Part shown: piece by piece, positions 29,855 to 39,689 of the stretch
How positions within the stretch are numbered: the first letter of the stretch is position 1
Layout: the number at the start of each line of letters is the position of its first letter
Notes under the pieces: model-generated
What the model saw: only the letters and a program-made list of their open reading frames with translations
What the model was told of the DNA's origin: nothing
Database searches by the model: none
Origin: Xanthomonas bromi
GTDB taxonomy: Bacteria > Pseudomonadota > Gammaproteobacteria > Xanthomonadales > Xanthomonadaceae
DNA length: 64,000 bases
Direction of reading: 5' to 3'
Assembly: GCF_900092025.1 (NCBI RefSeq)
Contig: NZ_FLTX01000023.1
Location: 62,001 to 126,000, forward strand
Translations under genes and position numbers: made by a program

Positions 29855-30454
29855 ATGAAGCTCCGAATTCTTCTCCTGGCACTGTCCCTGGTCTGCACGA
29901 GCGCCTGGGCCGAGGACATCAGCAAGGTCAACGGCAAAATCAGCGCAGACGCCGGCAAGACCTATGGCGCCCTGGATACGGTCAACGGCTCCATCGAGAT
30001 CGGCGTCGGTGCGCAAACCAGGACCGTGGAAACGGTCAACGGCTCGATCACGCTGGGCCAGAAAGTGACCGTGTCCGGTGGGCTGGAAACGGTCAACGGC
30101 AGCATCCTCACCGAGCGCGGCAGCCAGGTCAGCGGTGGCGCAGAAACCGTGAACGGCAGCATTGGCCTGGTGGGAACCGAGCTGGGCAAGGGCATCGAGA
30201 CGGTCAACGGCGATATCACCGTCGGGGTGGGCTCGCATGTACGCGGCGGCATCGAAGTGACCAAGCCGAACTTCGGTTTTTCGTTTCAGCCCTCGCGCAA
30301 ACCGCGTGTGGTGATCGGCCCGGATGCGGTGGTCGATGGACCGCTGCACTTCGAGCGCGAGGTCAATCTGTTCGTGCACCGCAGCGCCAAGATCGGCGCG
30401 GTGAGCGGCGCCACGGCACGCAGTTTCGATAGCGACGTGGCGCCGAAGGACTGA
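29855..30454 (+). CDS. Secreted repeat protein with VNGSI rungs
   Basis: A 199-residue secreted protein with signal peptide MKLRILLLALSLVCTSAWAE. Between residues 25 and 119 it has six VNG-centred repeats (VNG at 25, 43, 61, 80, 99 and 117; core ETVNGSI) spaced 18-19 residues apart, the period of a right-handed beta-helix or beta-roll. The tail contains a Phe-rich spacer and a DGPLHFEREVNLFVHRSAKI segment resembling bactofilin/DUF4097-like beta solenoids. I assign no enzyme function; a structural or matrix role in the envelope is inference. It diverges from the EnvC-like gene. Confidence 0.7.
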   Translation: MKLRILLLALSLVCTSAWAEDISKVNGKISADAGKTYGALDTVNGSIEIGVGAQTRTVETVNGSITLGQKVTVSGGLETVNGSILTERGSQVSGGAETVNGSIGLVGTELGKGIETVNGDITVGVGSHVRGGIEVTKPNFGFSFQPSRKPRVVIGPDAVVDGPLHFEREVNLFVHRSAKIGAVSGATARSFDSDVAPKD

Positions 30455-30630
30455 CCCACGCAGCACGCACCTGCATGCGTGTGCCGGACCGAGGGCGTCT
30501 GCTGCAGGCGCACCGCCCGGCCGCCCGGCCACAATGCGTATGGCAGGGACCGATGCACCACCCCAGCCGCGCTCACCCCACTATCCGTCGCAGGCTCTAA
30601 GATCTGAATTCCGCTGCGCGAGGAGTTCCG

Positions 30631-32427
30631 ATGCCCCACAAGATCCTGTTGTGCCTGGCCGCGACGCTGGCCCTGGCTGGCTGCAAACGCGAACCCGCCG
30701 ATGCGCCCACTGCGCCTGCGACGCAGACGCCGGCCGATAGCGCACCCAGCGCGCCGGTCAGCCGCCACGCCTTCTCCCCGGAATTGACCACCGGCGACTT
30801 CGCCGAACTGGTCAAGACGCTGGCGTCGGACGACTTCGAAGGCCGCGGTCCGGGCACGCCCGGTGAAGAAAAGACCGTGACCTACATCCGCGACCAGATG
30901 CAGCGCATCGGGCTGCAGCCGGGCAATGGAGACAGCTGGTTCCAGGAGGTGCCGATGGTGGAAACCACTGCCGATCCGGCCACCGCGCCCAGCCTGCGCA
31001 GCGGCGAGAAGACCCGCGCCCTCGTCGTCGGCACCGACATCGTGGTCGGCACGCGCACCGGCCAGGCCGAGGTCAAGCTAGACAACAGCGAGCTGGTCTT
31101 CGTCGGTTACGGCGTGGATGCGCCCGAGCAGCAGTGGAACGACTACGCGGGCCAGGACTGGAAGGGCAAGACGGTGGTGATGTTCGTCAACGACCCGGGC
31201 TTCCATACCGACGATGCCAAGCTGTTCGACGGCAAACGCATGACCTACTACGGGCGCTGGACCTACAAGTTCGAAGAAGCCGCACGCAAGGGCGCTGCTG
31301 CAGCGTTGATCGTGCACGACACGCCCGGTGCCAGCTACGGCTGGGACGTGGTGAAAAACTCCTGGTCCGGCCCGCAATACGACCTGCCGGCCAAGGACGA
31401 CCCCGACCCGCGCCTGCCGGTGCAGGGCTGGATCAGCGCCGAGACCGCCAAGCAGTTGTTCGCCAATGCCGGGCTGGACCTGGCACAGGCCTACAAGGAC
31501 GCCAGCAAGCGCGGCTTCAAGCCGGTGCCGTTGAAGGCCAGCTGGTCGGTGGATCTCAAGAGCACCATCGCGGCGAAGACCTCGCGCAACGTGGTCGGCG
31601 TGCTGCCGGGCACCAGCCATGCCGACGAGGCGGTGCTGTACATGGCGCACTGGGACCACCTGGGCAAGCATCCGGGCGAAAGCGGCGACAACATCTACAA
31701 CGGCGCGGTGGACAACGCCACCGGTGTGGCCGGCATCCTGGAAATCGCCGATGCGTTCGCGCATCAGGACCCCAAACCGGCGCGGTCGGTCGTGTTCCTG
31801 GCAGTGACGCTGGAAGAATCCGGCCTGCTCGGTTCCAAGTACTACGTGGCCAACCCGAGCTTCCCGTTGGACAAGATTGCCGCGGTGATCAATCTGGATG
31901 CGATGTCGGTGGCCGGGCGGGCGCGCGATGTCACCGTGGTGGGCATGGGGAGCTCGGAATTGGAGGACATCCTCAAGCCGATCGCCGCGATGCAGGGCCG
32001 CACCCTGCACGCCGAAGCCACGCCGCAAAATGGCTCGTACTTCCGCTCGGATCACTTCAATTTCGCCAAGGCCGGCGTGCCGGCGTTGTATGCCGACGGT
32101 GGCGAAGACCTGCGCGAAGGCGGCACCGCTGCCGGACGTGCCGCGGCCGAGGACTACGGGCGCCACCGCTACCACGCACCTGGCGACGAATACGACGCTG
32201 CTACCTGGAAGCTCGATGGCACCATCGAAGACCTGCAGGTGGTCTACGGCGTAGGCAAGGAAGTGGCAGCCACCGAACGGTGGCCCAACTGGTACCCCGG
32301 CAACCCGTTCAGGGCCGCACGCGACCGCATGCGGGCCAACAAGCCCGGTGCGGGCACCGCGCCGGCGCAGCCGGCCGACGCTGACACCACGGAGACGCAG
32401 GCGAAGAAGGCCCAATCTCCACGCTGA
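30631..32427 (+). CDS. M28 family lipoprotein aminopeptidase
   Basis: A zinc aminopeptidase of the M28 family, predicted to be anchored in the envelope. The 598-residue product has lipobox LAGC (Cys18), then a PA-type insert region (residues about 110-270). The catalytic core has the metal ligands in MAHWDHLG, the bridging Asp in NGAVDNATGVAGILEIADAF, the catalytic EE in VTLEESGLLGSKYY, and further ligands in NLDAM and RSDHFNFAKAGVPAL. The tail is Ala/Pro-rich. The substrates, likely exported peptides, are not readable. A perfect hairpin terminator follows. Confidence 0.92.
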   Translation: MPHKILLCLAATLALAGCKREPADAPTAPATQTPADSAPSAPVSRHAFSPELTTGDFAELVKTLASDDFEGRGPGTPGEEKTVTYIRDQMQRIGLQPGNGDSWFQEVPMVETTADPATAPSLRSGEKTRALVVGTDIVVGTRTGQAEVKLDNSELVFVGYGVDAPEQQWNDYAGQDWKGKTVVMFVNDPGFHTDDAKLFDGKRMTYYGRWTYKFEEAARKGAAAALIVHDTPGASYGWDVVKNSWSGPQYDLPAKDDPDPRLPVQGWISAETAKQLFANAGLDLAQAYKDASKRGFKPVPLKASWSVDLKSTIAAKTSRNVVGVLPGTSHADEAVLYMAHWDHLGKHPGESGDNIYNGAVDNATGVAGILEIADAFAHQDPKPARSVVFLAVTLEESGLLGSKYYVANPSFPLDKIAAVINLDAMSVAGRARDVTVVGMGSSELEDILKPIAAMQGRTLHAEATPQNGSYFRSDHFNFAKAGVPALYADGGEDLREGGTAAGRAAAEDYGRHRYHAPGDEYDAATWKLDGTIEDLQVVYGVGKEVAATERWPNWYPGNPFRAARDRMRANKPGAGTAPAQPADADTTETQAKKAQSPR

Positions 32428-32511
32428 GGCTGCGCAGACATGGCTGCCGCGCGGTGGCAGCCATGCACCAGCCAGATGGTTCGCGCCGGCAGCAGTGAAC
32501 AACCATCCGTC

Positions 32512-32545
32512 ACACAAAGGGCCTCCACGCGGAGGCCCTTTGTGT
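32512..32545. terminator. Bidirectional hairpin terminator
   Basis: A perfect 15-bp stem (ACACAAAGGGCCTCC / GGAGGCCCTTTGTGT) with an ACGC loop carries A runs on one side and T runs on the other. It can end the M28 gene and transcripts from the opposite direction. The rest of the gap to 32736 holds nothing recognisable. Confidence 0.9.
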
Positions 32546-32736
32546 TGCTGCGTCCCTGGCGTCTGGCGAAGCCAGATGCCAGGGTTCAGATGTGATCCAG
32601 CGCTATCGGTCGCTTGCTGCAGGCCAACCCGTGCCTAAGATCTAAAGCGGCGGGGCGGCGCGCCGCGGACGTGTACGCCTCTGCAACGAGTGGATCTACG
32701 CTATGGGCTCGGCACGCGCACGCGATGCGCCTTGCC

Positions 32737-33183
32737 TCAATCGTTATCCACGCTCACCACGTGGCCGTCTTCCGGATCCACATGCAGTTCGACCTTCTGC
32801 CCGTTGCGCTTGGCATCGGCCTTCCACAAGCCATCCTTGAACTTGAGGTGGTGCACATCGGCATAGCCGCCAGTGGAGAGCGATGCGCGCACATCGGCTT
32901 CGCTGAGCTTGGATGTGGTCTGGGCGCCGTAGACGCGGCCAGTGACCGGGTCGATGTGCACGTCCACATCCTTGCCGTCGCCGCTGCGCGCATCTGCGGT
33001 CCACACGCCATGCTTGAACTTGACGTCATGCACCTTGGTGTAGCCCTTTGCGGTGAGCATGCTGGTGACCTCAACGGAGGTGAGCGCTTTGGCCGACTTG
33101 TCAGCCGCCGCCTGCGCGAACGCACCGTGCGAGACCAGGGCAAGTGCGCCGATCAGCGCGGTCTTCATCAATCGCTGTGTCAT
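32737..33183 (-). CDS. Secreted PepSY-domain protein
   Basis: A 148-residue exported protein. I chose the ATG at 33183 (MTQRLMKTALIGALALVSHG, signal peptide cleaved after AFA). Two successive PepSY-like units follow: LTSVEVTSMLTAKGYTKVHD ... VDVHIDPVTGRVYGAQ and LSEADVRASLSTGGYADVHH ... VELHVDPEDGHVVSVDND. PepSY domains are thought to inhibit peptidases in the periplasm, and the M28 peptidase gene is next door in convergent orientation; a functional link is only inference. Confidence 0.85.
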   Translation of the reverse strand: MTQRLMKTALIGALALVSHGAFAQAAADKSAKALTSVEVTSMLTAKGYTKVHDVKFKHGVWTADARSGDGKDVDVHIDPVTGRVYGAQTTSKLSEADVRASLSTGGYADVHHLKFKDGLWKADAKRNGQKVELHVDPEDGHVVSVDND

Positions 33184-33486
33184 GAGACTGCTCCTGCAGT
33201 GAAGTGCGCTCATGCTGGACGGCACACAATCGCCATCAGGTGAAAACGTGCAGGGAGCCGCAACAAAAATTCAGTTAGCTGAAATGCCAACGCGCCACTT
33301 CACCCACGCTGCACGGATTATTTACATTGTGATTCGCCATCACCATCGAGCGCGCCTTTTCACCGCGCATCACGGCCGGGTGGCGACCAGGCAACGCCTG
33401 CTCGCCACGTGGCCGATGACACCCCTCCACGCGTGCTGCGTACGCCCAAAGAACAAAGCCTGTTTGCGGCGGCTGGGTGGTTGGGG

Positions 33487-34587
33487 TCAGCGTGTTGTGC
33501 GTGCAGCAGAGGTACGTGCGGCGGCAGCAGCAGGAGCACGCGTCGCTCGGGCAGCCTGTGGCGACAGGATCGCCATTTGCGGCTTGTTGGTACCGTCCTT
33601 GTTGGGATGCACGTTGTACGAATAGGTGGTGTTCCACCATGAACCGGCCGCCCACCAGGTCCAGCCCAGCCATACATCGGCGTTGGTGTTCATGTACGCC
33701 AGCATGCCTTGCAGCGCCTGGTTGCAGACCGCGTTGTTGGCGGTGCCGAATTCGCCCAGGAAGCCCCGCTTGCGGTTGGTGCGCAGCCACCCGGTGAAGT
33801 TGCGCAAACGCTCGGCACCAATCGTGCTGCTGACGCAGGTGCTACTGGTACCGCTCGAATCTGCGTCCAGATACTGATGCACTTCAAAGGCGTAGCGATT
33901 GAGCGGGTCGTAGAGGGATGCGAGCGCGGTGGCGTTGGAGTAACCATCCGTGGTCGGCGAATACCAACTATGCGCGCCGGTCCACAATGCGCCCGGTACC
34001 AGAATCAGGTTATTGGCGCCGGTCCTGCGGATTGCCTCGATGGCGGCCTGCGCTGCGCCGGCCCATTCGCTGGCCGAAATATTGTTGGGCTCATTCATCA
34101 GCCCGAACATCACCGCATTGTCGCTTTTGAATGCCAGTGCGAGGCGACGCCATATATCGGTAAACGTGGACACCGGTACTTGCGGGCTCCCGATCTTGTA
34201 GCCTTGATACTTGGCGTAGTTATGCAGATCGATCACCAAATACATGCCGGCTGCCTTGGCACGTGCCACCGCCTGTTGCACCAGCGCCAGCTGCGCCGGA
34301 TCCAGCTCGCCGCGCGCGGTGGGTTGCAGGCGTTCCCACAGGATCGGCAGGCGAATGGTGTTCATGCCGACGCCGGCGAAATAGGTGTAATCGCTGGCCG
34401 CCGCGTACATATAGTCCTTGTTGAGAACTCCGGGCTTTTTGGAAGATGCGAATTCGGCACCCGACAGATTGACGCCGGCATAGGTAAGCGCGCGCTTCTG
34501 CGCGTGGGCAAGCGGCAGGCTGGCGAACATGATGAAAAGCAGCGTAGAGCGCACGAGCGTGCGCAGCGAGAAAGACAAGGCAGACAT
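33487..34587 (-). CDS. GH5 endoglucanase, copy 1
   Basis: A secreted glycoside hydrolase family 5 cellulase, cleaving beta-1,4-glucan in plant cell walls. The ATG at 34587 follows GAAGGAG; 366 residues. Signal peptide about residues 1-30 (cut after AHA). The acid/base Glu166 lies in FGLMNEPN, the nucleophile Glu279 in GFLGEFGTAN. It is a catalytic domain only, with no linker or carbohydrate-binding module. The tail (about residues 343-366) is Ala/Arg/Thr-rich and unlike the other two copies. It is the last of three tandem GH5 genes. Confidence 0.93.
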   Translation of the reverse strand: MSALSFSLRTLVRSTLLFIMFASLPLAHAQKRALTYAGVNLSGAEFASSKKPGVLNKDYMYAAASDYTYFAGVGMNTIRLPILWERLQPTARGELDPAQLALVQQAVARAKAAGMYLVIDLHNYAKYQGYKIGSPQVPVSTFTDIWRRLALAFKSDNAVMFGLMNEPNNISASEWAGAAQAAIEAIRRTGANNLILVPGALWTGAHSWYSPTTDGYSNATALASLYDPLNRYAFEVHQYLDADSSGTSSTCVSSTIGAERLRNFTGWLRTNRKRGFLGEFGTANNAVCNQALQGMLAYMNTNADVWLGWTWWAAGSWWNTTYSYNVHPNKDGTNKPQMAILSPQAARATRAPAAAAARTSAARTTR

Positions 34588-35218
34588 AAACAACTCCTTC
34601 GACGGCGGTGGGAGATGCGAGTACGTGCTTGCGCGTCGCGTGATGCGTTGCATCCGCTTGAGTCGGTGCATCTGCTGTGCCCAATTGCTGCGCACGATGA
34701 ATAGAGCGCCAATCTGCGAACTGCATCGCAGTCACACTCTGTAAGTCGGGTTTTTGAGATCGATAGACCTCACAAAACCATCGCGCTGCGTTTGCGCAAT
34801 GGCATCGAGCGCTCCGCGGCGCTGTCGATTTTGCGTCGTATGGACGTGTCCGCCGTCAGCGGCATGGCGTCATCTCCATGACGCCATGCCGCTGTTGAAA
34901 AACCCGAGGACGAGACGGGATCGGCTGTATCGACTTTCTCGTACAGATGCGACGAAACAGCCGGCCGGCATGGCAACGGTCAGTCCGGCAAGACGCGTGC
35001 GCTCGGCGCTTGGGATACCCGTGATGGGTGTTGCGCCGATTCCCCGCAGCGCCGGTCTGGGAGGTCCCTGGCCGTGTTGTTGCGGGTAACACGGCTGAAA
35101 ACGACGCTACAACCAACAGCCGGTCGCGGCAGTGACCTGGCAGCCATCACGCGTACGCTCCGGTGGCTGCGCCGTTCACGCCCATCCGACGATTGCTCGC
35201 TGGTGAGATGGGCCGCGC
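34588..35218. other. Gap between GH5 copies 1 and 2
   Basis: About 630 bp with no supportable gene. It should contain the promoter of GH5 copy 1 (minus strand). No PIP box (GCGAA-N15-GCGAA on this strand) or clear promoter was seen. Confidence 0.45.
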
Positions 35219-36271
35219 TTAATTGGTAATCCGGCGCGCACGCGGACTCAATATCGACATCTGCGGTTTGTCGCGACCTTGCGCATCCGGATGCACGTTG
35301 AACGGATATGCCTCGCCCCACCACGCACCTGCCGCCCACCAGGACCAGCCCAGCCAGACATCGCTGTTGGATTCGAGATAGCCCAGCATGCCGTTGAGCG
35401 CCAGATTGCAGGTGACACTTTTGCCGGTACCGAACTCACCGAGAAACCCGCGTTTTTTGTTCAGACGCAGCCATTCGGTGAAGCTGCGCAGCCGCTCGCC
35501 CCCTATCGTGGCGCTGACGCACGCGCCGCTGGTGCCGCTGGAATCGGTATCCAGGTATTGATGCGCCTCGATGGCATAGCGATTAAGTGGGTCGCGAATG
35601 GATGCCAGTGCCACTGCATTGGATTGCCCAGCCACCGTGGAATACCAGCTGTGGGCGCCTGTCCACAACGCACCCGGCACCAGAATCAGATTATTGGCGC
35701 CGGTTTTGCGAATCGTATCGATCGACGCCTGTGCGGCGGTTGCCCACGACTGCGGGCTGATGTCGTAAGGCTCATTCATCAGCCCGAAGATCACCGCGTT
35801 GTCGCTCTTGAAGGCGATTGCCAGTCGTCGCCACAGATCGTTGAAGGTGCTGATCGGCACGTTCGTGCTGCCGATGGTGTGGCCGTAGTACTTGGCGTAG
35901 TTATGCACATCCACGATCAAGGACATGTTTGTCGCCTTGGCATTGGCGACCGCCTGCCGGATCAACGCCAGCTGCGTAGGATCCAGCTCGCCACCGGCCT
36001 TGGGCTGCAGGCGTTCCCACAGGATCGGCAAGCGCACGATGTTCATATGCTTGCCAGCGAAGTACGCATACTCATCGGCTGACGGATAGCGGTAGTCGAT
36101 GTTGAGCACGCCCGGTTTTTGCGAGGATTTGATTTCGGCGCCGGAGAGATTGACGCCGGCATACTTCAGGCCGCCTGTGCCTTGCGCCTGCGCAAGTGGC
36201 ATGACGGCAAGCAACAGCAAAGACAGCGCGCGGCAATGCAGCCCGCGCCTACGCTTGGTATGGGACAGCAT
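35219..36271 (-). CDS. GH5 endoglucanase, copy 2
   Basis: This second GH5 cellulase has 350 residues. The signal peptide covers residues 1-30 (MLSHTKRRRGLHCRALSLLL ... AQAQ). Catalytic Glu167 is in FGLMNEPY and Glu279 in GFLGEFGTGK. It keeps the same block order as copies 1 and 3 (YAGVNLSGAE, LPILWERLQP, GALWTGAHSWYS, VWLGWSWWAAGAWW) and is closer to copy 1. No binding module is present. Its own promoter must lie in the 36272-37008 gap. Confidence 0.93.
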   Translation of the reverse strand: MLSHTKRRRGLHCRALSLLLLAVMPLAQAQGTGGLKYAGVNLSGAEIKSSQKPGVLNIDYRYPSADEYAYFAGKHMNIVRLPILWERLQPKAGGELDPTQLALIRQAVANAKATNMSLIVDVHNYAKYYGHTIGSTNVPISTFNDLWRRLAIAFKSDNAVIFGLMNEPYDISPQSWATAAQASIDTIRKTGANNLILVPGALWTGAHSWYSTVAGQSNAVALASIRDPLNRYAIEAHQYLDTDSSGTSGACVSATIGGERLRSFTEWLRLNKKRGFLGEFGTGKSVTCNLALNGMLGYLESNSDVWLGWSWWAAGAWWGEAYPFNVHPDAQGRDKPQMSILSPRARRITN

Positions 36272-37008
36272 GGGGCACTCCTAAGATTCTGTGTGCGGGA
36301 GACGTGTGCAGCGACGACGCGTTGATGCGGGCGTGAGCACGCTCGGTACAACAGCAACGCGTCCATCACCAGACTAGGCGTATCCGCCCGCACAAACTAC
36401 GGCCACGAGGTACCAATCCGCCAAGCTGAGCAGTGACGCGCAGTTATGCTGTCGAAGCGCGCACGCATGGCCCGAAAGCGACGCGATTGCTTGCAGACGC
36501 TTCAATCGAAATGGCGGCGCGCCATGATGTACTCGATGGCGTGTTGCACATCGCGCGCGATTGCTGTCGTTCTCTTTGCAACCCCTCTGCGCCGCAGCGC
36601 TCATCCTTCAATCGGGATGCCTTGCTTCACTGGCAACGCAAATGCACGTGTCGCGCAAATACCAACAGGCAGAGACAGTGCGTAGACGATCTCGGGCTCA
36701 GCAGACGCGATGGCGCGGCAACGGAGACATCGCTTGCACGCAGTCCACGCGGATCGGCGTGCGTGTGTCACACCACTGCGCATGTGAGATGGCAGTGTTC
36801 TACCGCAACGTGCACGAGCGCCTCGGAGATATCGCCGACACGCAATGGGCGGTTGTTGCAAATCATCGGAACGCGCACGTGGGCAAAACGCAGCGTTGGG
36901 CTGGCGATCGATCAGCTCCGGCTTCTGCTATCGCTGTCCACATACAGCCAGCGGCGCTCTGCTTTTCCTCCAAGTAGGCTGCGCCATGCGGCACACGCCA
37001 AGAGGCAC
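36272..37008. other. Gap between GH5 copies 2 and 3
   Basis: About 740 bp. Several open frames cross it, but none gives a recognisable protein. It should hold the promoter of GH5 copy 2. No IS ends or long repeats were noticed. Confidence 0.45.
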
Positions 37009-37010
37009 AC

Positions 37011-37043
37011 AAAAAAAGTGGCCGCAACGCCGGTTGCGACCAC
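37011..37043 (-). terminator. Terminator after GH5 copy 3
   Basis: GTGGCCGCAAC / GTTGCGACCAC stem (one mismatch, GCCG loop) is followed on the minus strand by seven T residues, 20 bp past the stop codon. Confidence 0.88.
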
Positions 37044-37062
37044 GGTCTACCTGCGTCGCAGA

Positions 37063-38136
37063 TTACTTGCCGGCGCGGTGTGCGTACTTGCTCAGGATCG
37101 CCATCTGCGGCTTGTCGCTGCCGTCCTTGCCCGGCTGCACGGTGAATGGGTAGTCCGGCTTCCACCAGGAACCAGCCGCCCACCAGGTCCAGCCCAGCCA
37201 GACGTCGCTGTTCTCCTCCATGTAGGTCAGCATGCCTTCCAGCGCCTTGTCGCAGACGGGATTGTTGGCTGTGGCGAATTCGCCCAGGAAGCCCTTCTGC
37301 TTGTTCTCGCGCAACCACGACGTAAAGCCCTGCAGCTTTTCTTGGCCCACCGAATCGCTGGTGCAGACCGGCTTGGTGCCGCTGTAGTCGTTATCCAGGT
37401 ATTGGTGCGCTTCGAAGGCCAGATTGTTGCCAGGGTCCTTGAGGATCGCCAGCGCCTTGGCGTTGGAGACGCCGTAGCTGGTACTGCGCCAGCTGTGTGC
37501 GCCTGTGTACGCGGTGCCCGGCACCAGGATCAGATTCTTCGCACCGGTCTTGCGGATTGCGTTGATCGCTCCCTGCGCGGCATTGGCCCAATCGGGTGCG
37601 GAGATGCCATTGGGCTCGTTCATCAACCCGAAGATCACCGCCTTGTCGTCCTTGAACTCCAGCGCCAGCCGGCGCCACAGATCGGCCAGTGCGGCGGCGG
37701 GGACTTCATTGGTCCCGATGCGCTTGCCGTTGTACGTGGCGTAGTTATGCAGATCCAGGATCAGGAACTGCTTGTTGGCCTTCGCCGCCTCCAGCGATTT
37801 CTTGATCAGCCCGATCTGGGCCGTGTCCAGATCGCCGTTGAGCTCTGGCTGCACGCGCTCCCATAAAAAAGGCAGGCGCACCGTATTCATGCCCTTGCCG
37901 GCGAAATAGCTGAAATCCGAAGCGGCAGGATAGGTGTAGTCCTTGAACAAGGTGCCAGGCTTTTTGCGTGAGTTGAACTCGGCGCCGGATAGATTGACGC
38001 CGACATATTTCAGGCCGGCGGTTTGCTTCTTCGGGCCAGCCGGCTCCTTGGCCTGGATTAACGGACTAGCAGCGAGCAAGGTCAACGCGAGCGCGGCGGT
38101 GCGCAAGCGCGGGAAGTGCGGGGGAGTGCGGAACAT
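37063..38136 (-). CDS. GH5 endoglucanase, copy 3
   Basis: This third GH5 cellulase has 357 residues from the ATG at 38136, chosen because AAGGAG lies 6 bp upstream; two earlier in-frame ATGs lack it. Signal peptide about residues 1-30 (ALALTLLAASPLIQA). Catalytic Glu174 is in FGLMNEPNG and Glu286 in GFLGEFATAN. It is the most divergent of the three copies, with a Lys/Pro linker (KEPAGPKKQT) after the signal. It has its own terminator, so each copy is probably transcribed separately. Confidence 0.93.
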   Translation of the reverse strand: MFRTPPHFPRLRTAALALTLLAASPLIQAKEPAGPKKQTAGLKYVGVNLSGAEFNSRKKPGTLFKDYTYPAASDFSYFAGKGMNTVRLPFLWERVQPELNGDLDTAQIGLIKKSLEAAKANKQFLILDLHNYATYNGKRIGTNEVPAAALADLWRRLALEFKDDKAVIFGLMNEPNGISAPDWANAAQGAINAIRKTGAKNLILVPGTAYTGAHSWRSTSYGVSNAKALAILKDPGNNLAFEAHQYLDNDYSGTKPVCTSDSVGQEKLQGFTSWLRENKQKGFLGEFATANNPVCDKALEGMLTYMEENSDVWLGWTWWAAGSWWKPDYPFTVQPGKDGSDKPQMAILSKYAHRAGK

Positions 38137-38444
38137 GGAAGTCTCCTTCGGCATCGACATGGGCGGCCGCAGGGGGAGGGCACGGCCGGTAGAGATGGTG
38201 CAGGGCGATCAGCTGTTGCGTGAGCCTAGAAGCTCGCACGTTAGCGCGCCATTCACGCGCCACGTGCGGATTTGATCGCCTGCGGACACGCGCCAGGCGC
38301 ATCATGCCGCGGTGGTAGCGTCGCAAGAGACCAGGTAAGACGCACTGTCGCAGGAGTGCGACCTTCGCGCGTTTTAAGCTATCGATCCTTTCCGTCTGTT
38401 GTTGGCGCACCTTGCCGATGACGCATCACCCCGGAGTTTTCCTC

Positions 38445-39503
38445 ATGAGCACAGCCCACGCCTACGCTGCCCAGGCCGCCCATCAACCACTTGCCCCGTT
38501 TGTGTTCGAACGTCGCGCGCCCGGTCCTGACGATGTGCAGATCGATATCGCCTATTGCGGTGTCTGTCACTCCGACCTGCACACCGCGCGCAACGAATGG
38601 CACAACACGCTATACCCGTCCGTCCCGGGCCACGAAATCGTTGGCCGCGTGACCGCCGTCGGCAATGCGGTGACCGGTTTCAAGGTCGGCGACCTGGCCG
38701 GCGTCGGTTGCATGGTCGACAGCTGCCGTAGCTGCGCCTCCTGCCAGGAGGGCGAAGAGCAGTACTGCGAAGCCGGCTTCACCGGTACCTACAACGGGCC
38801 GATGTTCGGCGGCGGCAAGAACACCTATGGCGGCTACTCCGACCATATCGTGGTCGACCAGAAGTACGTGCTGCGCATCTCGCACACCGACAACCTGGCC
38901 GCGGTGGCACCGCTGCTGTGCGCCGGCATCACCACCTATTCGCCGCTGGCGCACTGGAAGGTGGGTCCGGGTCAGAAGGTGGGCGTGGTCGGCCTGGGCG
39001 GCCTGGGCCACATGGCAGTGAAGATCGCCAAGGCGATGGGCGCTACCGTGGTGCTGTTCACCACCTCCGAAAGCAAGCGCGCCGACGCGTTGCGTCTGGG
39101 CGCCAGCGAAGTGGTGATCTCCAAGGACGAAGCGCAAATGGCGGCGCAGGCCAGCACGCTGGATTTCATCCTCAACACCGTGGCCGCCCCGCATAACCTG
39201 GACCCGTTCCTCAACGCACTCAAGCGCGATGGCGCGATGGTGCTGGTCGGCGTGCCGGAGGAGTCGCACCCGTCGCCGAGCGTGTTCAATCTGATCATGA
39301 AGCGCCGCACGCTAGCCGGTTCGCTGATCGGCGGCATTCGTCAGACTCAGGAAATGTTGGATTTCTGCGCCAAGCACAACATCGTCTCGGACATCGAAAC
39401 CATTCGTGCCGACGAAATCAACACCGCCTACGAGCGCATGCTCAAGAGCGACGTGAAGTACCGCTTCGTGATCGACATGGCCTCGCTGGATAAGGCGGCC
39501 TAA
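38445..39503 (+). CDS. NAD(P)-dependent zinc alcohol dehydrogenase
   Basis: A medium-chain zinc dehydrogenase of the cinnamyl-alcohol/YahK-type NADP-dependent aldehyde reductase group. The ATG at 38445 gives 352 residues. The catalytic zinc ligands are in YCGVCHSDLH and GHEIVGRV. The structural zinc Cys cluster is in VDSCRSCASCQEGEEQYCEA. The Rossmann motif is GVVGLGGLGHMAVKIAKAMG. It probably reduces aldehydes such as those released from plant walls, which is inference from family and location next to cellulases. Confidence 0.93.
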   Translation: MSTAHAYAAQAAHQPLAPFVFERRAPGPDDVQIDIAYCGVCHSDLHTARNEWHNTLYPSVPGHEIVGRVTAVGNAVTGFKVGDLAGVGCMVDSCRSCASCQEGEEQYCEAGFTGTYNGPMFGGGKNTYGGYSDHIVVDQKYVLRISHTDNLAAVAPLLCAGITTYSPLAHWKVGPGQKVGVVGLGGLGHMAVKIAKAMGATVVLFTTSESKRADALRLGASEVVISKDEAQMAAQASTLDFILNTVAAPHNLDPFLNALKRDGAMVLVGVPEESHPSPSVFNLIMKRRTLAGSLIGGIRQTQEMLDFCAKHNIVSDIETIRADEINTAYERMLKSDVKYRFVIDMASLDKAA

Positions 39504-39689
39504 GTCGGGATTGCGACAGGGTGTTATGTCACTGCCTGCATCCTTTTTGGATGCGGGCGGTGGTATGTGAGGAGTTATGTAATTTGCTGAGTCGCCGATT
39601 GGATTTACATTCAGGGTATCAGGCCACTGCTTGTCGCTCGTTCAAAGCGATGTAAATTTTATTTGACGCCCATTAGTATAAAAATCAAG

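Noticed and set aside
28459-29958. Longer start for the EnvC-like gene at 29958 or 29856
   Set aside because: Those starts place 55-90 residues before the signal peptide and overlap the divergent gene start at 29855.
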